Shown here one piece after another: positions 38,413-50,300 of a stretch of 64,000 nt of DNA. Every line of letters starts with the position of its first letter. Positions within the stretch are counted from its first letter, which is position 1. Source of the DNA: Ascidia mentula (taxonomy: Eukaryota; Chordata; Ascidiacea; Phlebobranchia; Ascidiidae); NCBI GenBank assembly GCA_947561715.1, contig OX387200.1, positions 7,938,501 to 8,002,500 of the forward strand, written 5' to 3'. The notes under the pieces are model-generated. The model saw nothing but the letters and a program-made list of their open reading frames with translations. It searched no databases and was not told the origin of the DNA. Position numbers and translations under genes: made by a program.

Positions 38413-40221
38413 ATGGATATGTCAAACATATCTTACTACCATGGAGGTATAGAAAGAACAGTTGCACATGAACTATTAACTGGAAAAGCAGATGGATCCT
38501 TTTTGCTTCGCAAAAGTTTGAACAAACCAAATGCCTATGCCATATCTGTTGCATATCAAGGTTATGTCCTAAACTACAGCATCCAACTTTCACCTAGCAC
38601 AAGGTTGTATTGCATTGACCAAGGTATGGGATTTGAGACACCAGTTAAATTATGTGAACATTATTCGAAAGAAAAGCATGGTTTGAAAATCAAGTTAATG
38701 TATCCGCTTCCTGCTGGCAGAAGTCCTTTGGCAATGTCACGAGCCCCTCTGCCTACACCATCACCTCCAGTAAGTCCCAATTTAGACAGCTATGAAAGCT
38801 ATGAATGGTTCCATGGAAACATATCTCGGGAAGATGATGCATACCGCTTGTCTTGTGACTATCGAAAAGTGAAACAGGATGGGATTTATCTTGTTCGTGA
38901 AAAAGAGGGAAACTTTTTTGCCCTTAGCCTTGTTTACCGTGCCAAAGTCCATCGCTATAAAATAGCTTACAATCCAGGTTCCAACACATACTGTGTTTGT
39001 GGAAAAGAACAAACATTTACTTCTTTGGTTGCTCTTGTTGATTACTACAAGCAGTTTCGTCCTGGTGGACTCTTGTGTAAGCTTCAATATGCTTGCTCAC
39101 GCAATTCAGCACCACCTGTCTATAATCCACCACGTGCTCCCAGAAAGCAAACCATTGTAAGAAGCCTGGCCAAGCAACTTGAGAAAATCATGCCAAAAAA
39201 TAGTCTGACTGTTAACTGGGATGACTTGAAAGAAGATTCTTTGACTTGTCCAAGTTCACCTCATCCCACAGATTTAAGTAAGCTGGCATTTATGTCACGT
39301 TTTAATAGAACTTCATTGCCGAAAGATTCTGTTGGTTTTCAAAGCCCGTATAGAAACCTAGCAAGTGACAAAAATGGAACAGCAATTGCCCCCGACCTGT
39401 ACATAACAAATGACAAAATTAATATTGGAGAGGAGGTTGGACGTGGCCACTTCGGGAGTGTTCGAATAGGCGAATGCAAAATCCGTGGCAGTTTAACTCC
39501 TTGTGCAGTAAAAACTCTTAGTGGTGGTGATGTGCATGCTAACAAAAATGAGCTGCTCCATGAAGCATCTGTAATGCAAAAACTTGACCATCCTTACATT
39601 GTCAGAGTGCTGGCTGTGTGTGATAGCTCCAGTCTAAACAATGAACTAAAAATAGTTTTGGAACTTGCTCCTCTGGGTGATCTTCGTGCTTTTTTGCGGC
39701 AACACAATCAAAGCACTTTTCCAGAAGAACGCTTGCTTGCACTTCTTACTCAAGTATGTGATGGCATGGCCTATTTGTCCAGTCAAAATGTTGTGCACCG
39801 TGACTTAGCAGCACGCAATGTTCTGATGGTCAGTGAGTACTTCGTAAAAATATCTGATTTTGGAATGTCAAGAATTTTACACGACTCAGAAAGTTATTAT
39901 AAGGCAGCGAAGCCAGGCTCCTGGCCTCTGAGATGGTATGCTCCGGAAGCACTTCTCTTTTATAAATTTACATCTAAAGGAGACGTGTGGAGTTATGGTA
40001 TTACTCTTTGGGAGGCCTTCTCATATGGCAGCAGACCCTATCAAAGCATGAAGGGCCAGGATATCTTAAACATGTTGGAAGCTGGAAATAGACTGGAATG
40101 TCCATGTGGTTGTTCTCCCAGTGCTTATCGTTTAATGCTTCATTGCTGGGCTCATGATCCAGAAAAGAGGCCGTCGTTCAGTGACCTTCTACTAAAACTG
40201 CAAAATCTGTTGGACGAATGA
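38413..40221 (+). CDS. SYK: Tandem-SH2 tyrosine kinase, SYK/ZAP-70 type, copy B (intronless)
   Basis: A 602-aa uninterrupted frame and a paralogue of copy A 10 kb upstream in the same orientation. N-terminal SH2 (YYHGGIERTVA, FLLRKS); a short proline-rich inter-SH2 linker of about 30 aa (PLPTPSPPVSP); C-terminal SH2 (WFHGNISRED, IYLVREK); kinase with GRGHFG, AVKTL (Lys367), HRDLAARN (Asp464), DFG (Asp482), activation loop SYYKAAKPGSWPLRWYAPE. All catalytic residues are intact. The kinase domain is clearly closer to copy A than to any kinase I know, while the N-terminal SH2 has diverged to less than about half identity, so the duplication is old. Both copies lack coding introns, suggesting that the ancestor was already intronless. 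Codon use is more A/T-rich than in copy A. ATTAAA at about 40881 may be the poly-A signal. Confidence 0.95.
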   Translation: MDMSNISYYHGGIERTVAHELLTGKADGSFLLRKSLNKPNAYAISVAYQGYVLNYSIQLSPSTRLYCIDQGMGFETPVKLCEHYSKEKHGLKIKLMYPLPAGRSPLAMSRAPLPTPSPPVSPNLDSYESYEWFHGNISREDDAYRLSCDYRKVKQDGIYLVREKEGNFFALSLVYRAKVHRYKIAYNPGSNTYCVCGKEQTFTSLVALVDYYKQFRPGGLLCKLQYACSRNSAPPVYNPPRAPRKQTIVRSLAKQLEKIMPKNSLTVNWDDLKEDSLTCPSSPHPTDLSKLAFMSRFNRTSLPKDSVGFQSPYRNLASDKNGTAIAPDLYITNDKINIGEEVGRGHFGSVRIGECKIRGSLTPCAVKTLSGGDVHANKNELLHEASVMQKLDHPYIVRVLAVCDSSSLNNELKIVLELAPLGDLRAFLRQHNQSTFPEERLLALLTQVCDGMAYLSSQNVVHRDLAARNVLMVSEYFVKISDFGMSRILHDSESYYKAAKPGSWPLRWYAPEALLFYKFTSKGDVWSYGITLWEAFSYGSRPYQSMKGQDILNMLEAGNRLECPCGCSPSAYRLMLHCWAHDPEKRPSFSDLLLKLQNLLDE

Positions 40222-41340
40222 TTCAGTTGTTGATACATTTGGCAATAACTTTGTCTGAAGGTGTTGTCAGTTGTAGGGAAAAGTTACAGTACACCTGAAT
40301 TATTTATGTATTTTGAATGGTTATGCAATATTGGACGAACATACAGAAATGTAACGAAACAGTTTATGACCCGGCATTATGCAAACTTCACCTATTGTTC
40401 TTCATAAAGTGTGTAATACTTTTCATTATCTCGCACAAAATAATATGATTTTGATTGGAGTTAAAGTAAATCTTGTATTTTTTGTCTTCAAAACTAGTCT
40501 CTTGTAGCCAAATTTGTTTTTGATTCTGTGAACTGTTTGCCATCAAACTGATGATCTGTAAATATCTATAATTGTTTTTCTTAATTTTTTTTCTGCAGTA
40601 AGTTTAAGGTTGTAGCTTCATGTCGTTTCATATCTTTGCTATGTTGCTGTATGGTACCACGATGCACTTGATAATACATGACTTTCTATATTGTGTTGTG
40701 TGGTGCTGTATTTTTATATTGAATTGCAATATGTTCCTATGATTTTTCCATATACCCTAATGTTCATATTTTGCATTCCATGGTTTTTTGTTCTTCAAAC
40801 TTGTTTGTGATTGCACTAATATGCAAATCGTGATGTTCCATATACTGTTTATTGCCTGCCTGTCACACTGATATTTGTAAATTAAAGCAATAGCTTCTCA
40901 CAGGATGTGGTAATGCTGTGTTTGTTTAACATGAGTTTCGTTTTACATGGAGATGTAAGAGGGATGTTACCCATGGGGTGAGGTATCGGGTCAACTAACA
41001 GCAAGGTTGACAAAAGTCATGTGGTCAGACGAAAACGTTTATTCGAAATTAAAAAAACAGAAATAAACACATTGATTGTGGTGTAAAAAAACGACAAAAC
41101 ACAGCATACGAATTAAGTGCAACAGGCTACACTGGTGTGGAAAAGTAAGACACTGGTTGGGTGCTCAAGGGGCATTCACCTTGTGCGAAAAACAACACGG
41201 CAGTTTTAAGTTTAGGTGCGTGGTTCACGAAGTATGGCACAACATTCCTTCCACAACTAGAAGCATTATCGCAAAGACGAAAAATTCGGTGATGGCGGTG
41301 GTATATTGTCTGGGAATTATTCCCGAAATCAGTTGACAGG
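40222..41340. other. Convergent 3' region, SYK-B / PIK3R5
   Basis: A long T-rich 3' UTR of SYK copy B (to about 40.9 kb), then the 3' flank of PIK3R5. An 86-codon plus-strand open frame at 41076-41336 has no coding support and lies in this flank. Confidence 0.5.
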
Positions 41341-44300
41341 CTATGATGCAGGATTGCTAAGCGGCCAGTAGGTTTTCAGTGGCAAAGACAGGTAGCGAGG
41401 TGGTCCCCGTGCATGCTTTCGCTTTGGAGCATGCCTTTCGTATTCTGGCGCAACACAGCGACTCACATCGATGCTGCACACACATACCACAGGAATTTAT
41501 TTGTTTACTCAAACAGAAGGTCGTTTGCACGCTTTGTACTTGCTATGTTTGACAAGCAGACAACATGTCACGTTATAATTCCACAAGACAGAGAAATTTC
41601 GAACTTACCTTTTAATATTAGTGTACATGAGGGTTTGGTCTATCCACACAGTGAAAGTTCCTTGTGTTGGCCGAACCACCTCCATCTTGGCAGCAGAAAT
41701 GTAGAGCTTATTGCCGGCCGACTCCACACCCTCCTCTTCCGACTGACCCTGCAAAGAAAACGTCGATTCAAGTATTTTCAAAAATCACCCTACAAACATA
41801 AACTGTGGCAAAAACAAACAAATGGTGCAGTGTTGAAGTATGATTGATGGCATATAGCAAAAAGACCTAAAACTCACCCTTTTTAATCTCTTCATGGACT
41901 TGACGTACTTTTCATTCTCCACCATAGTGACATGCATGCAGTCCGCACCGGCGTAGAGCATTTGTTCTGTTCAGACAAGAACGTAACTTATATTTCAAGA
42001 GGGTGCAACACTTCTTCCATAATATCAAATAATGATTTTTCCAGCATAAACAACGACAAAAACTTGAGTGATAAAGTACATTTTGTATGGGTACCCCATT
42101 GATCACCAAAGAATGTCTCCAAATATTTCACAGGTATGGCGGCCAAAAGAGTTTGTTAATATTGCCAAGTCGTGCATAGACACAAACGAGTTTAAAAACC
42201 CTGTCTTGTAATAAGCTTACCTTTCGTGGGGTCGTTGATAAGAGCAACTGGGACGATAGAAACCGAACGATAAAACTTTGGGTCGATTTTGGTGCTCGAT
42301 TTGAATGTTCCGTTGATTCCGAACTATAGCAAACGCAAACGAAATTTTATTTGCTTGTTTGTTTAGAAACAGAAATAATGGAAAGTTTGAGCATACCTTG
42401 GCGTAATCGAACGAGGAAAATGCTTCCGGCGGCCCGTTGTCACTGGAGAGGTCAACCAGCTTACCAAAGCGACCTGTGCGGTAAACATATTGTAATATCT
42501 GCACTTTCGTGGGTGGTTTATTGTGTTGCCTGAGAAATTGCGTTGGTCGAATAACTTTGCCAAAAACGTTGGCATTCGCCAAGGCAAAGATACGCACCTT
42601 GTTTAATTGCTTCTTTGTAAGCAATGCAGCCGATTTCAACTCCGGTGCAGAATACAGCTGTGATCATTTCGTCAGTGCTACTTCTCATGTTTGCCTTTAA
42701 ACACAACACACGTTTTATTGCAGGAAACATATGAAAGTGACAGGCTATTGCACTACTATAGTCAAGATATCAGTGTAACTGCACTATTTATTATGTAATA
42801 CCTTGAACAGTGGTACATGATAGGTGGTCACGGCGAAACGGGAATACTCGAGCAAGCTGCTGGCGATGATCTATTAAAAAAAACAAAGTTTAAAAATTGG
42901 GCGCAATTGTTCTTTGACCCAATGTGCATTTTGTGCTTGAATACAAGAAAGCTATGTGGATGTAGCATGCTGTCACCAACACGTAGCCCAGCTATGCTCA
43001 GTTTATTAAATTAACGCTTGCTCGTGAAGTGATTCTGCAAGCATCACATACGTTTTCGGGCGTTACGATCGGCGTTGTGCTGTAGTCTTCCGGGTGTTTA
43101 CCGTCCGCACTGACCTCTTCATCATCGTCGTAGTGCTGTACGCAAACAAATACAAAAGTTCACGTGGCAATTTGCATAGACATGCAAATATCGTAATTTT
43201 TTTGAAGGATTGCAAATTGGCGTTTGGTATATGTAAATGTCGGGACCGTACATTGGAAATATTCTTTCCTTGCCATGAAAAGACTTAATTTCCATATGAG
43301 GTTTAATTGCTCATTGAAGTATGTCATGCCAGAGGAATATTAACATTCGTTTGCACGCACAGTAACAAGCGTGATTAGCGACTGACCTTTGGACAAATCC
43401 GCAGAACGTTGCTGAAAGTCATCGTCACAGAAGAACGATACCAGGGGTCAACGGCCCCAAGCATTTCTCCGATCTGAAGGTCGAAGGTTGAGGGCTCGGC
43501 TAAATTCAAGACAAAACAAGGTTAAAAAATAAAAGAATTCTTTCCTGAAAACGTGCAATGCTGGCGTAAAGTTTTCAGGCTTTGTGGCGTCACAGCATGC
43601 TTACCAGGATAGTCCACCCTCTCGTCCTCGAAAGAGTTTTCCCCGACCGGGACATAGAACATTCTTAAGTCCACGTGATTTAGTAGTGGAGCTCTGGTCA
43701 TTTGCCTGCGCCTAATATACAATACATAATAAAAACCTTTTAATTGTGGGTCAGCCCTTTGCCAATATTATGGTCATATATTTGGTTTCTATACAGTTTT
43801 AGTTGACACTTAGATTCGAGTCTCCGGTTCTGGCGACCTTCGTAAAAATTAAATACCATTCCTACGACTTCAAGGCGCACTCCAAATACTCCAATAAAAT
43901 CCAAGAGCTAGGTGTGTATAGTACATATTCATTTTTGACATAATAATTGCAGCATATCGACATTCAACAAGAATCAGCGAATCAAAAGTAACCTTCAATA
44001 CGTACCGAAGTTCGTAATAAGCCCGTGCGAGGTTGCTCACGGTACGGTCGTTGCCCACAAACATGACCTTGAGCACTTTCTTCCTCAAAGGGCGCTCGGG
44101 CATATAACTCAACGAACTTCGGCTCTTCCTGTTTTTCCTGCAATTCAATACAAAGGCTGGTACATCAGTGACAGTGTAAACACCCAGGTTGTTTGTTTCG
44201 TTCGTCCATGTGTCATTGACGGGGTTGAAGTTGTTTACGCTTGAAACTGCGCGTGTTGTACGGGCGTTCAAGCGGTCTGGGCTCGTTCATGGCTTATTCG

Positions 44301-47300
44301 ACGGTAATGTGCAATGACTTTGTTATGATGCGGATTTCAATGTGTCATCTGGGCGCGAAGGTTACACGCAAGTTGGGCAAACAACACGATTTTGTACGTA
44401 ATAAGGCCTAATAAATATAACACGCCATTGTGGCCACCTATATAGCTCACACTTGCTCCTGTATTAATTTTTCGGCAGCCCCAAATTCTCCTTACAAAAA
44501 GAACATATGAGGTATAGAAAGTGAATGCGTACCTAACGGCCAGCTTTCGCGAAATCTTGACTCCAGCGACACCGTTCCCTCCCCATTCCGTTCCCTGGGG
44601 AAATGATGGAATTCTGCGGTACCTGGGCCTGTCCGACGGTTTGTCCAAAACCACTCCCGAATCCATTCTGTCAGTGAAAAAACATTTCGATTGTTCACGA
44701 ATAACTAAAAACCCAGTGTAGATGAATGTATTGTATACTGTACCTTATTCTTGCCTCCTCGTCATCGTTGGCCAACTTCGACTCTGAAAAGTGCGATTAT
44801 AAATTGATAAATTAGTCGACAAATCGCGCAGTGGAAGGTAAATTATTTATTTGGTATGACTTTTTAAAGCCCTTAAGCTTAAAAGCATATCAACTATTTT
44901 CATTGTTAAATCAATTTATGTTGCAACCAACAAACGTCCTGGGATCAAACATAAATAATTAAGCAGTCTCTCGACATTGCGTTGTTATATTTGCCACAAA
45001 CACGAGTAGAATAAACACATAAGTAACGTACCTCCATTTAACTTTCGCAATTTGCGCTTGGTGTGGTTTGGGGACGACTCGGAAAGTGCATCGTTCGAAT
45101 TTGACAAAGAATTGTAAACGAAGTGCTTCGGGATAGCCACACTTACTCCTCCGTCGCTATCAGGTTCTGGCTTAGTCGGGGCACTCTGATTGGCTGCGGA
45201 AAGATGCGATTGTGACAGACTGCGCTCGGGGCCCGGGCTTTGGAACAGATTGCTGAGGTGGATGTACTTGGAACTTCGGCGACTTTTTTTACGGTCACGC
45301 AAAGGGTCAGACACCGTACGCCAGCGCGGGAAGGAAACGGCGTCAAAAAATGCGGTGGCGGCGCTGGGAGGGGTGGAAGACGAACTGCTGGAAGCTGATA
45401 GTTGGAGGAAAAACAAAAAAAATGTGCTCTGATAAAGTTATCTAACTTCTAAACGTTTTCATGACATGACAAAATTTTTGAACTCAGTTGTAAAACTGTC
45501 TCCTTTTCGTCGTATTTCAGGGTCGGCTTGTGCCTTCAGAATTTTTGAACTCAATTAAACAACATTGAAAGGAGGAGGTAGCGAATAATGCAACTTTTAT
45601 GCGTGAGAAACACGTGCATTACCAAATAAAGAAAAGTGCGTCAAACGTTCTCAATTCAGAACAAAACCTGCCACACGTTACGTGGTTGCCGCATAAACCA
45701 CAAGCAGTTAAAACATAGACAAGAAAACAAGCCAGTAAACTCATAATGACTAAATTCAAACCCACACACACGCCACGCTATACTTTAACCACAATTGTGG
45801 ACACCAATGATTTTCGGCATGCTTTCATGTTAACGTCATGCAGTATCATCAAATATGCAAGGCCTCTAAAACAGAAGTCGACTACACGCGATGACGTCAT
45901 GAAACAAGCAAGTGAAATGTTCCGGGTGATATTGCAGTCGCTAAACGAAATGTTGTCGCACAACTTCTACATGCCACCTCAGTCGATCTGTTCCATGCAC
46001 AAGTGTGGCAAACACGCAGAACAGGATCGGACAAACAAAGGGTTTATGCAAAAACGAAACTATTTTTTTTTATTTTCAGAATAATTTTTTTTTATGTCAG
46101 AAAAAATACTCTTCACATGTTATTGGCCCAAAATGTTTATCAATCTACAATAGGGAAAAAATAATGCGTAGTAGCCTAAAATTACAAAATAAGAAAAAAT
46201 TTTATGATCACCACATTTTCTCCAACGAATCTCTGTTTGCAGTGTTAAATGTGAAACAAATGCAATCATGCACACTATACCACTCTTTTGCATTAGTGTT
46301 AATTTTTTAACTTACTTATAGAAATCTCGCTTCGAGTGTCCTGATCCGGACTCTTAGAGGCGGAAGTATCCAAACCGTTGGAGTCGTTTTCCTCACCGTC
46401 CTCAGACCCGGGAAGAGTTCTAATGGAAGCTGACCTCTTCACCGCACCTCGCATTATCTTCTTTCCCTTTATCCGCATCGTCTTGAAGCGGTTCTTGGAT
46501 TTCTTGTCGCGCTTTTTTCGTTTGGGAGAGCTAGTTCGAGGAACCTGGGGAGGCGTTTCTTCCCCAGGGCCATCCAAGTCCTCCACGCTGATGTTCAGAC
46601 TTTCCAAGGCCTCCTTGATCTCTTTGTCCTCGTCTTTATTTGGGGATTTCGGTTGAGGAGGTGGAGGCTCGGAGTTGGAGCCGAGGAACTCAAGAGGAGT
46701 TTTCGCCGGGGTGAGGTGGACGTCGAGTTTGTCCATATCGTTAATCAGGTGGTTGATGTCGCTCTCGAAACCGCGTTCCAGGAATTCTTTCCAGAAAGTC
46801 TCGCTTTCCGATCCGGCATCGACCTGCATTATTTAGCAAATAAGTTGTGACATGGTAATTAATCAAGTCGGTATGTGTTGCACTGTAGTGTCAACCGTAG
46901 GATGACGGTACAGACGTGGTGATTAGCTATTCTTTTTGCACCCGACCTTATTGAGACAAATTTAAGATAATGTTTAAAAAGCATGGAAAATAATCAATCC
47001 ACCAAAACACATCCTGAATCAATCTACCAAAATTATTGTGTTTTTGGTGCAAAACTAGCAGTCTATCACAACCTGATAAACACAATAAACACACTGTACA
47101 AATATAGAGTGGGAAAACATAAATTAGTTCTACCAAGTACATTGATAACAATTGTACAGCATCACTATAATCGTATGCGTTGGTAAACTACACGCGTGTT
47201 GTACTTACGCTTGTATTTCCTTTCGCATCGCTGAGAGACGCATCCTGATTGGCCAGAATCTCTGACGTACGCTGACTCTTGCTCACGTGACCCTCGGTTG

Positions 47301-50300
47301 GCTCCGAGTAATCCTCGATCAATCCACTATCACGCGGATCGCTTGCTCTGTGCTTGTGACGCAATAAGTCTGTGCAAAAAACACAGAAAAGGTTTGCATC
47401 AGCGGTTCTTCTCCATTTCTTCATTGTTTCCTGTTGCTAACTTATGTGTTACACGGCATGGTTCAGTTAAATGGGATTAAATTAAAAATAAATCTCAAAA
47501 GTCGCTTTCAATAATTTCTTTTCTTTCTTACAGCTTTTCCGGGCCGAAGTAAAACTACCACTTTTTCGTTTTTCAACCAGAAAGTCTTTGGCGGTTGTGC
47601 GAACCATTTGTTGGAGGAAATCACTCAACTGATTTTTCTCATATGTCCTCAAGGCCGTCTGCAAAAATACCAGTCTTATTCAATCAAACTACACATTATA
47701 TACTGTTCTTCCGGATGCCCACCGTGTGTAAAACACTTTTCGACTATGAAAGGCAAATTAAACAGAAAAATACACACAAAACAAAATCATAGAGTACACT
47801 TTTCTTAAACTTACCGGGGCGTGTCGCATGTCGCGTGCCGCGTAATGCTCGTAGGTTGGCACGACTGACTCGCTCCGCACCACGGCGCTGCGCAGTGATG
47901 TGCAAGAAGTTGTTCGACTCAAGTACGACTGATTTCGCGGCGGATTCACAACTCCGTTTGGGATGTTTGCGAGCGAACCGGTCGATTGCGACGTTTTTAA
48001 CGTTGGATCGACGACAATACTTGTTGGCCTTGACTCGTCGTGAGGTTCTGTTTGGCCGTCGATGGCTTCTGAAGCTTTGGTTTCTGCAAGATAGACACTT
48101 TTTACAGGCTACGACGCTTGGAAGATGTTTCTTTGCATAAAATGTGTTATGTTTATTCAGGCGGTATTGAAACAAGGGACAATAACAGAGGAAACAAAAT
48201 TGTAAGAGCTATAACCATGTCTTTTAGGCAACGCGAAACTAACTCAAAACACAAACAAACTCATATAACGGTCTCATTTTTCGCTAGGTATGAGAACCAG
48301 TTGGTTTCCTTTTCTGTCGAACATGTTCACGCATAGCACGCACACACAGGCATATTTGCATCGCCTCGGTTTAACGTTCCGGTTTCACGTTAGACAATAG
48401 AGGAATTTACATAAACGGACACAATGAGATGCAAGCCAACGTGACAACCGAAAATAGATCGCATTTGTAAGTTTTGTTTACCTGAGAAGTTTTACTACGG
48501 CACCGGGCACAACTCACTACCGACAACGTCGTGTGGACTAACATTGTGCAACGTTTTAATACAAAAGAATTGTTGCATACCAGCATCTTCCACCAAGTTA
48601 TTAGAAATGGCTTCGAGTTGCTGACGTAGGAACTCCTGTGCCGACGAGTGCGTTTCCATGGTGATGGACTGTTCCATAACGTTATAAGCCTCGGTGCAGA
48701 CCGTGGTCAAGTTGGATGCGGAGCAAGTCTACAAAAATATTAAATTTTTCGGTAAACCTGTCTGTAGATTTGTCTTGTGAGCTGTTAAGAATAAAGTGTT
48801 GTTTGCCGCTGATATTTGTGTCCTTCCAATCATTTTTTGTTGCTTGAAATCTACACTATTAAGTGATAAAGGGAACAAAAAGTATATAAGCCGCAGTAAA
48901 AATAACGCTGTGGGGCGCATCGCTGTACACTTATTGCCGCCCCCCTTTCGCTTTTGCACAAATATTACGTAACTTCTGCCTGAGCACGAACTATTGCAGA
49001 ATTGGGATGAATTGGCATTTTTCTTCGCACGAGATGCAGAACAAAAAAGGCGCGAGGCTGCTCGGTTTCTACGTAGCGATAAATGTTAAATCTGACAGAG
49101 CGATGACCAATGTGACCACGTGTCTGTGGTCTTACGTGACCACAAGAAAGCGCCTGAGCGCTTTCCACACTATTGCCTAATGATTAAATATGTTAATGAC
49201 ACCCAAACTGTTTTTCGGATCTAAATCACTTCTGTGAACGAATACAACACATATGTACCATGTGCTGAACCGGGGCAAGCTCATTTGCACTTTGTGCAAC
49301 CAAAATTACTATTAAGTTGTTCTGTAGATAGCAGGGTTTTATTGCACAAATCGGGAAGGTTATCCCGATGTACAATTTTCGGTATTTTTTACCAAGTGTG
49401 GCGCCCCCTCAAGGCTGTGCGCCCAAGGCGGTTGCCTAGTTCGGTTAATGGACGCGCCGGCCCTGATCATAACTGACAGAGACATTTGCCCACAACGAAT
49501 AACTTTTCTCCACCTTCAACGCTGCTCTGAGTGCTTTGAGGTCGCAGCTTTCATGACCGAACACAGAATGAAACATGTGTTCGATGAGAACACGGTGGTG
49601 GTTAATTGAGTGCTTTCTTGAGTATTCCTGGTACTTGTTGGATATTCGCCCAAATATTCCGCTCAGTCTTTCGTTCTGTCGCAGGTCTGGGTCTATTATG
49701 ATGTTCACCGCGCTGCTTCTGTGAACGAAATGGTACAGAGTGCTGAAAAAGGGCATTCCGCAACTTTTTTAATGTGTATTAGGCCTCTTCCTCCCAAATT
49801 CAAGTTGTTGATAAAATGAAATCATAAATGGGGCAGAAGCGTCGTCGCTTAAATTTATGTAAGCATATGCCCAATGCAGAGAATGACGAATTACTGTCCA
49901 AATACAATTATAATCAAACGTTTATAATGTCGTTATTGCTGTGTTGTTTCTTTGGTGCCTATCAACAGCAAGTTGCATAGAAAGTACATGTAAAATACCT
50001 TCGGTGATGACCAACACATTTCATTAAAGACACACTTTAACATTAAAACAAGGAGACTGAATCCTTGCAAGTATGTGAGCAAAAGCATGCAAATTTGTTC
50101 GCTGAATGAACGGATGTGCTGTGACAACGAACTTACGGCGTGTAAACGTCCAAATCGAGAGAAACGTCGTGAATATCTTGTTCCTGACAATAAATCATGC
50201 GACTGAAATAACCTGAAAACAAAAGAGTTCTACAATCTGCGTATTTTTGGTTCGTAGCCACAACACAACCTTAAGCGGTGGTCGTAATATATATTTCATG

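Noticed and set aside
26344-40221. Shark/HTK16 kinases
   Set aside because: Shark-type kinases have ankyrin repeats between the SH2 domains; both linkers here are short and contain none.
45746-46084. 112-codon plus-strand frame
   Set aside because: It lies within a PIK3R5 intron on the opposite strand, with no recognised motif.
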